A stretch of DNA of 64,000 nucleotides from Candidatus Eremiobacterota bacterium. Its GTDB lineage: Bacteria > Vulcanimicrobiota > CADAWZ01 > Ess09-12. Positions within the stretch are counted from its first letter, which is position 1. Each line of letters opens with the position of its first letter. Under the pieces are notes generated by a model, which ran no database searches, was not told the DNA's origin, and worked only from the letters and a program-made list of their open reading frames with translations. Positions 52,543-61,168 of this stretch are shown here, in pieces. The position numbers and the translations under genes were made by a program. Location: NCBI GenBank assembly GCA_031082125.1, contig JAVHLM010000017.1, positions 1 to 64,000 on the forward strand, read 5' to 3'.

Positions 52543-54732
52543 TTACTCATCGGTCATGCGGAACGCGCTTCCTCCCAGTGTCGCCGCGTAGATTACCCTG
52601 GCATCATGGGGGTCAATCAGGAGCTCATCGATGAACTTGTTGGGAAGGTCGCCGGTAATGTCCTGCCAGCTCTCTCCCCGGTCATCGCTTCTGAAAATGC
52701 CCTGCGCGCTGAGCCCTGCATAAAAACGGGGCTGTTTCCCTTCGGTGCACTTTATGTCAACGCAGCGCGGGGAAGAAGGAAGGCCCCTGGAGCTTTTTCC
52801 CCAGGTGCGGCCTCCATCCCTGCTGAGATAAGGCCCCGTCGATGTGGCGCACAGGATGGTATCTCCGCATGCCGCAATGGAAAAAACCGCTTTCCTGAGG
52901 ATTGAGGGGGTCCACTGGCCTCTCTTTTCGTCGAGAATATAAAGGTTCCCCTTCTCACCGGGAACTGGATGCCATGAATGCTTCTCCAGGGGATTGCCGT
53001 CACTCTCCCTTGTGCCTGCGAGAAGAGTCTTGCCCTGCCGAGCGGCCCAGAGGGCACAGACGCTCTTTTCCGAGAGCCCCCGGCTCATCTGCCTGAAGCT
53101 TTTCCCCCCGTCATCGCTTATCATGACTCCCTTATCCTGCGTGCCGGCGATAATGAGGCCGGGCTTTTCTTTGAAGGTGAGCAGCTTCCATATCCCCGTA
53201 TTGCCGAGAACCTGCTGAAAGGAGCTTCTCTTTTCTGACTGCGCAAGCTGTGAGAGCGGCTTCATCCAGGAAAGCTCCAGCCTGTAGATTCCGCGCGATT
53301 CAGGCCACGACCACGCGGGGTAGCCGGTTCCATAGTAGAAGGCACCGTCCCTGGAGTAATCCCTCGCGAAGCACCAGGTGTAAAGAAGGGTTTTTGCCGG
53401 TTTCACGTAAAGGAATTCATCATCGCCGGCTCTTTTCGCCAGGATACCCTCTTCCCCTGCCGCGAAGAAAGTCCCCCTCTCATCGATAAAGAGCGCATTG
53501 GTATAGACGCCATTAATGCCGTTTATGGCAAGAGAAGATCCTTTGTCGGTGAGCTTTATCACGCATGCAAGGCCGCCGCCGGTGCGGTAATATACCTTTG
53601 TCCTTTTTCCCGCAAGGGGATCGTCGTATAACCCGCTCGCCCGGTCGGGAGTGTTCCTGAAACCGCCGTAATAGACACCTCTCCTGAAATTGAGAGGCCT
53701 GTAAGTGCTGCTGCCTGCATAGTAGATAATGGTGCCCGCTGGCGCCTTCTGGGAGGGAAGCGGGTTGAAAAAGGGCTGCTCTGTCGAGCCGCCTGCGGCA
53801 TTGCACCCTATCACGATAAGGTCGGCATTGTTGGGATCGACTGCAAGGTTGTAGACGAGGGGAAGAACAGCGCTCTGCCGGAGTTCCGCGGGAAGGGGGA
53901 GGCGCTCCCAGTTCTTCCCGCCGTTTTTTGTGCGGTACACCCAGTCATCCTGCGTTCCGATATATGCCTCGTCCGCGCGGGCAGGGCTGGGATTGAGGAA
54001 GGTGACCTTTGATCGCGGGGGGCCCGCTTCGCACCATGTCCCCTTTTCAAGGAGAAAGCAGCCCTTCCCGTAAAGAGAGAGCCAGATCTTACCGTCTGCC
54101 CCGCGAGCCACCAGAGCCCGCGGCTTTTCTTCCGCCGCGGGAAGGCCTTTCCCCAGGGGCGTCCATCTTTTGCTGCCAGAATCATAGCGGAGCACGGGAG
54201 CCACGGTTCCTTTCACTCTGGCCTGTTCACCCATGCAGAGCGCGGCGTAGAGGTTCTTTTCGCCGTCAAAGGCAAGGCTGCTCACAGGGGGACAGATCTT
54301 TTCCCCGCCACCAGAGAGATTACCCGGGAAGCCTTCATTCATCTTCCGCCAGTGTTCTCCGCCGTCCAGGCTCTCAAAGATGCCAAGCCGGTTTGATGCC
54401 GTGAACAGGTGCTCACCATCATCGGGATGGAAGGCAAAGGAGAAAAATGAGCCCTGCATCTCCTGCGAGTGGATGGCCTTCCAGTGGGCGGCACCATCGA
54501 CAGATTTATGGACTCCGCCATGGCCCACGCAGTAAAGAATTTGATTGTCCCGGGGGTGAACACTCACAAGGAACCGGTCGCCTCCGGGCGGCCCCACGGG
54601 CTCCCAGTGGCGGGTAACGCCGGAACCCCGGCATATTGAGCAGGACAAGAGAAGAATAAGGCAGCACAGGGGGATAGATATACCCCAGAGGTATAAAGCC
54701 CTTTTTTCACAGGTGATCTCTTGCACTTTCAT
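52543..54732 (-). CDS. BNR/Asp-box-type beta-propeller lipoprotein
   Basis: A 729-residue protein with a hydrophobic signal (LWGISIPLCCLILLLSCS, probable lipobox LLSC). The body is a set of Asp-box blades (HKSVDGAAHWKAIHS, FESLDGGEHWRKMNEGFPG, YRTKNGGKNWERLPLP, MISDDGGKSFRQMSRGLSEK, YLSRDGGRTWGKSSRGLPS, FRSDDRGESWQDITGDLPN). These S-x-D-x-G-x-x-W repeats define sortilin/sialidase-like propellers used for glycan or peptide binding. No catalytic residues of sialidases are evident. It converges on the sulfatase with a 5-bp gap. The ATG at 54732 is preferred over a TTG one codon earlier. Confidence 0.82.
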   Translation of the reverse strand: MKVQEITCEKRALYLWGISIPLCCLILLLSCSICRGSGVTRHWEPVGPPGGDRFLVSVHPRDNQILYCVGHGGVHKSVDGAAHWKAIHSQEMQGSFFSFAFHPDDGEHLFTASNRLGIFESLDGGEHWRKMNEGFPGNLSGGGEKICPPVSSLAFDGEKNLYAALCMGEQARVKGTVAPVLRYDSGSKRWTPLGKGLPAAEEKPRALVARGADGKIWLSLYGKGCFLLEKGTWCEAGPPRSKVTFLNPSPARADEAYIGTQDDWVYRTKNGGKNWERLPLPAELRQSAVLPLVYNLAVDPNNADLIVIGCNAAGGSTEQPFFNPLPSQKAPAGTIIYYAGSSTYRPLNFRRGVYYGGFRNTPDRASGLYDDPLAGKRTKVYYRTGGGLACVIKLTDKGSSLAINGINGVYTNALFIDERGTFFAAGEEGILAKRAGDDEFLYVKPAKTLLYTWCFARDYSRDGAFYYGTGYPAWSWPESRGIYRLELSWMKPLSQLAQSEKRSSFQQVLGNTGIWKLLTFKEKPGLIIAGTQDKGVMISDDGGKSFRQMSRGLSEKSVCALWAARQGKTLLAGTRESDGNPLEKHSWHPVPGEKGNLYILDEKRGQWTPSILRKAVFSIAACGDTILCATSTGPYLSRDGGRTWGKSSRGLPSSPRCVDIKCTEGKQPRFYAGLSAQGIFRSDDRGESWQDITGDLPNKFIDELLIDPHDARVIYAATLGGSAFRMTDE

Positions 54733-54783
54733 CAATGAAATGGAACAGCCTCTCTCGCAGATGCCGCCCCGCCTTCCCGTATC

Positions 54784-56019
54784 CTATCTCTTTGCCGTGG
54801 GGTTCTTCACCGTGCCCATGAAGAGAATGCTCCCTGTAGCGTTCTCCCTGATGAGGAAAAGGAAAGGATGATCGACGGTGAACTTGATGATCCGGGGAGG
54901 CTCGGTAGGCATGGCTCCTCCTGCCATCACCACGGCTGTGGCGGCAGCTGCCTCCGTTCCCTCCTCGTTGACGTCAACAAAGGCCTTGTGAATCACTTCC
55001 GAAATGAAGAGAAGCTTGGTCCCGTCTATCCCCGAGAAGTCGGCGGGGCCGAACTGAAAGGGGGTTTTCATCCCCAGGGCCTTGAGAAGCTTCCCCAGGA
55101 AAAATGACGACGTGGTCGTAAACTTTGGGAGCGCGAGGTCCACCGTGGCGGCCGAGAGTGAGCGGATATCCTTTGCGCAGGCTTTTTCATCGTACCGGGA
55201 AAGGAATGCTTCCAGCCCGTCCCGGGCATCGGGGAGCACCACGATCATGGAGAGCTCTGATCTTTTATAGGGGATAGCAAGAACCTGGTAGCCTTTCCCT
55301 TTCAGATAGCTCATCCTGTACTGGGCATGCATCATGGCCACCTTGATCTCATTTTTCCCTCCTGCCCAGAACCGTTCTTTTTTTGTGAGGCGCTTTTCAA
55401 ACTGCTCTCCCCATTCACTTTTGAAATATATGGCATTGGTGAGCACGAGCCTGCTGTCGGCATCAAGCGCGCCGGGAGGGATGAGGTCCCTGATTCTTTT
55501 TTTCGTGGCATCCTCAATCCACTTGTTGATTACCTGCCGCGCTTCCTCGGTGCGCTTCTTGAAGTCCACTTCGCCAAGGCCTGACTGGTAGAATTTCTTT
55601 TCATCGTCAAGAAAGCTCGGCAGAAACTTGTAACCCTTCTGCCCCCACAGCCTGTTGGCCACTACAAGCTCGTAACACTCCCTGTCTTCCCTGTTATTGA
55701 ATCGGTCCAGGAGCTCCTGGAAGGCAGGGTGCAGTTTCGCGGGGGGAAGGGTGAAGTGAAGCGTCTTTGCCATCTCATCGGCAGTGGCTCCCCTGGCGCC
55801 GAGGTAAGTCATCGCGAGCGCCGTTGAGATGCTGTAGGGGGAAAAGAAGAGATTCTCGCCCTTTTTATCGAGCTTGCTGAGCACCGAAAAAGCAAAGGCA
55901 TTGTTGCTCCCCACGAGGGCTTCTGTATCACCGGAAGGAGCATTTTCTGCATAGAGAGGCAAAGTGCTGGAAAATGCGAAGAATATCAGAAAGTAAAGCA
56001 CAAGAGAGTTTTTTTTCAC
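54784..56019 (-). CDS. secreted serpin (serine protease inhibitor)
   Basis: A 411-residue serpin with a GTG start (GAGGAGCG 8 nt upstream) and signal peptide ending near LYAEN. Canonical landmarks: NLFFSPYSISTALAMTYLGA, LTNAIYFKSEWGEQF, then the hinge NEEGTEAAAATAVVM, HPFLFLIRE and SILFMGTVKNP. The Ala-rich hinge (E-E-G-T-E-A-A-A-A-T) is the inhibitory type, so it should trap proteases. The reactive-site P1 residue cannot be fixed because loop length is ambiguous; candidates are small or Met residues, implying elastase- or subtilisin-like targets. Bacterial serpins are uncommon. It is near a sulfatase and a propeller lipoprotein, all envelope-facing. Confidence 0.93.
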   Translation of the reverse strand: MKKNSLVLYFLIFFAFSSTLPLYAENAPSGDTEALVGSNNAFAFSVLSKLDKKGENLFFSPYSISTALAMTYLGARGATADEMAKTLHFTLPPAKLHPAFQELLDRFNNREDRECYELVVANRLWGQKGYKFLPSFLDDEKKFYQSGLGEVDFKKRTEEARQVINKWIEDATKKRIRDLIPPGALDADSRLVLTNAIYFKSEWGEQFEKRLTKKERFWAGGKNEIKVAMMHAQYRMSYLKGKGYQVLAIPYKRSELSMIVVLPDARDGLEAFLSRYDEKACAKDIRSLSAATVDLALPKFTTTSSFFLGKLLKALGMKTPFQFGPADFSGIDGTKLLFISEVIHKAFVDVNEEGTEAAAATAVVMAGGAMPTEPPRIIKFTVDHPFLFLIRENATGSILFMGTVKNPTAKR

Positions 56020-56082
56020 GATAATCGCTCCTCATTTGATATGCCCTCTCCCCGCTGGCACCCTGGGCCGGCAGCGCCGTGC

Positions 56083-56892
56083 TCAGGCATTCACAAAGGG
56101 ACTCTCAGAGAATATCCTCATGAGGGCGCTGAACTCGCCCTTGTCAAACCAGAGCCCCATGCAGGTCGGGCAGAAATCGATATAGAGGTCCTTGAGAGCC
56201 GGCGGAAGATTCTTCCAGCGCTCAAGGGGAACCTTGCAACGGGGGCATCCTCCCACGGCAGGGGTGGAGGCGCTCTTTTCCAGCAGGGCAAGCTTCTCGC
56301 CGGGCTCAACGGCTTCATGGCTTATATCGCCCATGAGCTCCTCCATTTCTCCGGAGGCAAGCCACAATCCCCGGCATTCCTTGCACCTGTGCACCTTGAT
56401 GCCAAGAAGCTCTCCCTCGGAGAAATCGGTCTCTTTGACGCACCGGGGGCAGGAGAGCTTTGTAAGGGACTTCGAGAGGCTCTCGTCAAGATTCTCATCA
56501 AGATCGCCCACGGCGATGGCCTCTTTCATGGCAAACTGAAATATCTGGGAGAGCTCGCCCTTGTCAAACCATATTCCCTGGCATTTCCCGCACTGATCGA
56601 TAAATAGGGTGCTCTTGGAAAGCTCGAACTTGAGGGGTGAGGGGATAAAGGCTCCCCCGCAGAAAGGGCATGAGCCGCCGAGAGGCTCTTTCGCCTCGCG
56701 GGACAGCTCCTCGCTTTTCACCGGGGTGCCCGGTGCCGCCACGGCCTTCCCCAGGACCTCCTCGGCTTCGCTGTAATCAATCAGGAAGCCCCCGCACTTT
56801 GAGCAGCCCTTCACCGACATTCCCATCACCACATTGCTTGCCTGCTGCTTTTCTCCCATGGAAGCTCCACACCGCGGGCATGTACTGTCCAT
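56083..56892 (-). CDS. protein with four zf-TFIIB-like zinc ribbons
   Basis: A 269-residue protein starting MDSTCPRCGASMGEK. Four CxxC...CxxC ribbons of the zf-TFIIB type repeat: CPRCG/CSKCGG, CPFCGG/CGKCQGIWFDKGEL, CPRC/CKECRGLWLASGEM and CPRC/CPTCMGLWFDKGEF. The last three end in the family hallmark C-x-G-x-W/L-D-x-G-E. Single-ribbon forms are common in bacteria; four in tandem are less so. AAAGGAGG precedes the ATG at 56892. Metal binding is likely; the partner is unknown. Confidence 0.8.
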   Translation of the reverse strand: MDSTCPRCGASMGEKQQASNVVMGMSVKGCSKCGGFLIDYSEAEEVLGKAVAAPGTPVKSEELSREAKEPLGGSCPFCGGAFIPSPLKFELSKSTLFIDQCGKCQGIWFDKGELSQIFQFAMKEAIAVGDLDENLDESLSKSLTKLSCPRCVKETDFSEGELLGIKVHRCKECRGLWLASGEMEELMGDISHEAVEPGEKLALLEKSASTPAVGGCPRCKVPLERWKNLPPALKDLYIDFCPTCMGLWFDKGEFSALMRIFSESPFVNA

Positions 56893-57012
56893 AACCTTTC
56901 CTCCTTTTATGGATATTGCTGATATCACTCTTACCTTTTCAGGGTGCTGCCTCGCAGCCCCCTTGACAGCTCTTTTCTTTCCCTGCCTTCCCTGAGTTTG
57001 GATACCCCGTGA

Positions 57013-58491
57013 TCAGGGCCCCGCATGAACGCCTTTCTTCAGGAATGTGACGGCCTCTTCAAGCTGGCTGTCCTTGTCCTTGCCGACCAGGTTGGGTTTC
57101 ATCGGGGAATAGATATGGGGCTTGAGGCCCTTCTTGTTGATTATTTTCCCGCCGGGGGTGGTAAAATAGCTTACCGTGAGCTTGAGGGCCGAGTTTTCCG
57201 CCAGGGAATAAATCTGCTGCACCGAGCCCTTGCCAAAGGTCCTGTCTCCGATAAGGGTCCCTGCATGGTTGTCCTTTATCGCCCCCGCCACAATCTCCGA
57301 GGAACTGGCGGAGAACCTGTTCACCAGCACCACGAGGGGCAGCGATACCCTGTCGCGCCTCTTGGCGCCAAAATCCTCCACTCTGCCGTTCCTGTCAATT
57401 CTCTTGAACACCGTCCTGTCAGGCGACAGGAACTTGCTGGAGATCTCCACTGCGGCATTCAGGTAGCCGCCGCCGTTGTTCCTGAGATCCATCACCAGGT
57501 ACTTCACGTTCTGCTTGGAAAAGGAATCCAGGGCTTCGTCAAACTCCCGTTCCGTCTCTGTGCCAAAGGATCTGAGCCTCACATACCCCACGTCGTCGTG
57601 AATCACTTTCCATGAGACAGAGGGGCTGTTGATATTGTCGCGGCTGATGACAAAGGAGAGAGGCTTTGCCACGCCTTTTCTCCTCACCGAGAGCTTTACC
57701 GTGGTCCCCCTGGGTCCTCTGAGCTTCGCGACAGCCACGTAAATGGAGATGTCCTTGGTAGATTCGCCGTTTATCTCTTCAATGACATCGCCCGGCATGA
57801 GGCCTGCCTTATGGGCCGGCGTGCCCTCAATGGGTTCAAGCACCGTGAGTGAGTCGTGGTTTTCAGAATCAAGCTCTATATAAATCCCCACACCTCCAAA
57901 GCTTTTTTCCTGCAGGCGCTCCATGAGAGTCGAGTAGTCCTTGGGTACCAGGAGGTTGGAATAAGGATCGCCAAGGCCCCTGAGGATCCCCCTGATAGAG
58001 GCAAAGATAAGGATGTTCCCGTCCACCTGTGAGCCGTACTGCTTTACCACCTTGTCAATGAATTCCTTATCAAGGGAGTATCCCGCAAGAGATGGCTTCT
58101 CCTTGATGCCTGCCTCTTTGAAAAGCTTGGAGAGCTCCTTTTCACAGCCTTCCAGCAGTTCTTTTTCGCTGATCTCTTTCACATAACTGTCCTTCACATG
58201 AGAGAGGATGGTGTTGAAGTATGAGGCGTCAAGGGTGAGGCCTACGCTCTTCTTGTCATCGAGAAAAGGCTTGTAGAGGGGGAAGGCATCAAAGCTCTCG
58301 CCCAGCGATTTATATACCAGGGGTGAATCCCTGAGGGTGTCCCACTCGAGGGGATCCCAGGGGAAAACGACCTCACGGGCGCTCACCGATGCCATGACGC
58401 CATGCCGGTGCTTCAGCATGGAGAAAAGCACTGTGGTAAAAGCCATGCAGGCACAGAGAAATAATAAGAGCCCTATTGCTATTCTTCTCAT
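57013..58491 (-). CDS. S41-family C-terminal processing protease (CtpA-like)
   Basis: A 492-residue protease. One N-terminal membrane anchor (MRRIAIGLLLFLCACMAFTT) is followed by an N-terminal helical domain, a PDZ domain (GIYIELDSENHDSLTVLEPI, AHKAGLMPGDVIEEINGEST) and the S41 core with YLVMDLRNNGGGYLNAAVEI. The catalytic Ser is in SASSSEI and the Lys in GDRTFGKGSVQQI, so the Ser-Lys dyad is present. The ATG at 58491 gives a normal signal anchor; a GTG at 58689 would add 66 residues that overlap the divergent gene. It degrades or processes envelope proteins. Confidence 0.85.
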   Translation of the reverse strand: MRRIAIGLLLFLCACMAFTTVLFSMLKHRHGVMASVSAREVVFPWDPLEWDTLRDSPLVYKSLGESFDAFPLYKPFLDDKKSVGLTLDASYFNTILSHVKDSYVKEISEKELLEGCEKELSKLFKEAGIKEKPSLAGYSLDKEFIDKVVKQYGSQVDGNILIFASIRGILRGLGDPYSNLLVPKDYSTLMERLQEKSFGGVGIYIELDSENHDSLTVLEPIEGTPAHKAGLMPGDVIEEINGESTKDISIYVAVAKLRGPRGTTVKLSVRRKGVAKPLSFVISRDNINSPSVSWKVIHDDVGYVRLRSFGTETEREFDEALDSFSKQNVKYLVMDLRNNGGGYLNAAVEISSKFLSPDRTVFKRIDRNGRVEDFGAKRRDRVSLPLVVLVNRFSASSSEIVAGAIKDNHAGTLIGDRTFGKGSVQQIYSLAENSALKLTVSYFTTPGGKIINKKGLKPHIYSPMKPNLVGKDKDSQLEEAVTFLKKGVHAGP

Positions 58492-58680
58492 AAGGAGCAC
58501 GGTTCTTTTCAGTCTCAGGAATCGCGGGTGATGCCTGTTTAAGGTATATAGTTCGCCATAGAAAGAGAAACCCCTGTCATTTCGAATTAGTCCCGGCCCC
58601 CCGGCATTGAAAATATCTTTTCTGTCTATCCCTTCAGCAGAAGGGTAAGGAAAATCCTGTATTGAATCATATGGAATACC

Positions 58681-60171
58681 ATGAGGCACCTTGACCTGAT
58701 TTCATTGAACGCAAAGAGGCTCTTCATCATAGCCGCGGCACTCATAGCAGTGATGGCCCTGTCTCCCCCTTCACTGGCCTACTGGGAAGATGGCCCTGTC
58801 TACGGCGCCTGGATTTCACCCGACTGGTTTTTCCCGGGAACCCACCGCTACCACGAGTATGAAATCAGGGCCATCGTCAAGGAGCAGCTTGGTGCCATTG
58901 CACGGCAGGGAATCAACACCATCTTCGTTGAAACCTTTCTCCGCGGCTATTCTATTGCCGCCATCCCCGACAGCACCTCAGGGACGTTGAATGCGCCCTC
59001 CCTGGGGCCTCTGCCGCCCGGCCAGGTCCCCCTTTACAGCCACCTGAACTGGCCTTTCCGCATAGAAAACGGCACACCCATCGACACCCTGCAGATTTTC
59101 ATTGACGAGGCTGCACCGCTGGGGATCAAGGTCCATGCCTGGGTCCACAATTTCTACTGGAAAATGGACAACAGCGACATCGTGCTCCCCTGGCACACGG
59201 GGATGACTGCCTGGAACGGCCTCCTGGTGGAGTACCTGAAGTCGCAGAAAAAGCTGCTGGAGTCAAAGCCCTCCACGCCGAGGGCCACAGTGGCCCTTCT
59301 GGGAGAGTGCTGCGAGCTTTTCAGCAAGACCTACGATGACTTCCTTTTCATCGAGTTGTTGAAAAAATACCATGTGACCGACGGAGGGAAACCCCTCGGG
59401 AGCCTTATCAGGCACATTATCTCCCTGGGAGGGGCCACGCCGGACTTTCTGCTGCTGGGCACGCCTGACGATCCCTTCCCGTCGCCGAAAAACAGGCAGC
59501 TCTCGGCCATCTATCTGAATCCCGAGCATCCCAGAGTGCAGGAAATCATTATCTCGACGGTGGAAAAGATTGCCAAATCGCACCGGAACCTTGCGGGGAT
59601 TCATCTTGACCATATCAGGTACGCCGTGGACTACCAGGGCTTCCCCGTGGAACTCCAGAAGAGGGAATGGGACACCATTTATTTCAACCAGTATAATGAC
59701 GACTCGATGAAGCTCTGCGATCAATATGAGGCAATAGTTGACAAAAGGAGGAACGTCCTCACCGCTTTTGTGAACAGGATCGCCGACAAGCTCTCGAGCG
59801 ACATCGCCGTGTCGGCAGCCGTGCTACCGGCGAACCCTCCCACACCCGGGGAAAAGGTCTATTTCTTCACCAAGAACGACTTTGCCGGCCAGGACTGGTA
59901 CCGGTGGAAAGCCGATTTCGTGGTCCCCATGATGTACGGCTATATTCCGTGGAGGATCAGGTCAATGGTGGGGAAGTGGTACAATGACCTCACGGCCATA
60001 TACGGCACCAAAGTGCCGGTGAGAATCTTTCCCGGCGTGAGCCACCTTCAGAAGGCAAAACTCGGTCTCCTCGATCTCGATACATGGGTCTTTTTTGACC
60101 TCACTCTCGCGAGGGACATCCGTTTTGAGCGCAAGGTCTCGGAAGACTTCACCATTCCAAAAGAAAACTAG
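58681..60171 (+). CDS. GHL10/DUF187-type exported glycoside hydrolase-like protein
   Basis: A 496-residue protein with signal peptide (LFIIAAALIAVMALSPPSLA). The TIM-barrel motifs follow the GHL10 plan: GAWISPDWFFPG, GINTIFVETFLRGYSI, GIKVHAWVHNFYWKMDN, then GIHLDHIRYAVDYQGFP and ADFVVPMMYGYIPW. The H-x-D-x-I-R-Y segment and the VPMMY motif are conserved in the family, whose substrates are unproven carbohydrates. It is divergent from ctpA across about 190 bp. No ribosome binding site is evident at the ATG, so the start may be a few codons off. Confidence 0.78.
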   Translation: MRHLDLISLNAKRLFIIAAALIAVMALSPPSLAYWEDGPVYGAWISPDWFFPGTHRYHEYEIRAIVKEQLGAIARQGINTIFVETFLRGYSIAAIPDSTSGTLNAPSLGPLPPGQVPLYSHLNWPFRIENGTPIDTLQIFIDEAAPLGIKVHAWVHNFYWKMDNSDIVLPWHTGMTAWNGLLVEYLKSQKKLLESKPSTPRATVALLGECCELFSKTYDDFLFIELLKKYHVTDGGKPLGSLIRHIISLGGATPDFLLLGTPDDPFPSPKNRQLSAIYLNPEHPRVQEIIISTVEKIAKSHRNLAGIHLDHIRYAVDYQGFPVELQKREWDTIYFNQYNDDSMKLCDQYEAIVDKRRNVLTAFVNRIADKLSSDIAVSAAVLPANPPTPGEKVYFFTKNDFAGQDWYRWKADFVVPMMYGYIPWRIRSMVGKWYNDLTAIYGTKVPVRIFPGVSHLQKAKLGLLDLDTWVFFDLTLARDIRFERKVSEDFTIPKEN

Positions 60172-60175
60172 GGCT

Positions 60176-61027
60176 TCATCCTTCCATCTGCCTCAGGGCT
60201 TTTCTCACTGTCGGCACCCGCCGGTCATCAGGGGCCGCTTCCAGGAACTTTTTAAGGTACGGCGCCGCCTCTTTCCCTCTTTTCAGCTTGATGAGGCCGG
60301 CCCCCATAAGATAAAGGCCCTCGGGATCGGCAGGCTCCAGGGCAAGATACCTCGCAAGGGCTTCCACCATCGCCTGGTAGTCGCCTGTCTTGCTGAAAAC
60401 CAGGGAGAGGTTGAAAAGGGCTCCTTTGTCACGGGAATCGAGCTTCACGGCCTTGGCAAGGAGGCTGGCTGCCGCGCTATAGTCTCCCTTGCGGTAGGAA
60501 AGCCTGCCCAGCAGGAAGAAGGACTTTCCCTCGGAAGGGGCAAGCGCCATGGCCTTCCTGTAAAGGTTTTCCGCCTCAGCGATACCTCCCTTCTTCTCGG
60601 TAATCTCGCCGAGAAGGTCATAGGCGCTCGCATCGGCCTTATTAAGCTTCAAAGCCTTGCGGCACAGGTTCTCTGCCTCTTCCTCGTCGCCCTTCTCAAA
60701 GCTATAGAAGGCCAGGTTCAGGTAGGGCTGGTAAAGGGAGGCATCGCGGGAGATCGCCTCCCTGTAACAGGTGGCGGCCTTCTCCTTGTCGCCCTTTTTT
60801 TCAAGGATCATGCCGATGTTATTATAAGGGTTCGCATAGGTGGGATCGGCTTCTATGGCCTTCCGGTAGTACCTGAGGGCTTCTTCGGGGTTCCCTGCCT
60901 GAAGGGCGGCATTTCCCTTGTTCTTCAGGGCCACTGCCTTTTCGCGGGCAGTTTCCGCGAAGGCGGTGCCCGCACCAAGGGCCACCATGAGGAAAACAAT
61001 GATAATTCTCACCGAGAGGGACTTCAT
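60176..61027 (-). CDS. exported TPR protein
   Basis: A 283-residue protein with signal peptide MKSLSVRIIIVFLMVALGAG (cleavage after TAFA) and at least seven TPRs (ALRYYRKAIEADPTYAN, AATCYREAISRDASLYQ, AENLCRKALKLNKADAS, AENLYRKAMALAPSEGK, AASLLAKAVKLDSRDKG, VEALARYLALEPADPEG). The ATG at 61027 has AGAAAGGAG upstream. TPR solenoids of this kind scaffold envelope complexes. Its stop is 4 bp from that of the GHL10-like gene. A specific partner is not visible. Confidence 0.82.
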   Translation of the reverse strand: MKSLSVRIIIVFLMVALGAGTAFAETAREKAVALKNKGNAALQAGNPEEALRYYRKAIEADPTYANPYNNIGMILEKKGDKEKAATCYREAISRDASLYQPYLNLAFYSFEKGDEEEAENLCRKALKLNKADASAYDLLGEITEKKGGIAEAENLYRKAMALAPSEGKSFFLLGRLSYRKGDYSAAASLLAKAVKLDSRDKGALFNLSLVFSKTGDYQAMVEALARYLALEPADPEGLYLMGAGLIKLKRGKEAAPYLKKFLEAAPDDRRVPTVRKALRQMEG

Positions 61028-61168
61028 GGCTATCTCCTTTCTCTTCTGCCACGGTGCGGCACCCCCTTGCAGGAAATCCGGCCCCGCGGAGAGGCCTGCC
61101 CGTAAATGCACAAGGCCCCGGTGAAAGTTTTCCAGGGCCTCGTGGAAATTCCTCTCTCGTCTTTCCTG

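Noticed and set aside
60095-61105. A 336-residue + strand reading frame
   Set aside because: Antisense to the TPR gene at 60176-61027 and rich in Gly/Leu/Val from reversed TPR codons; no start signal.
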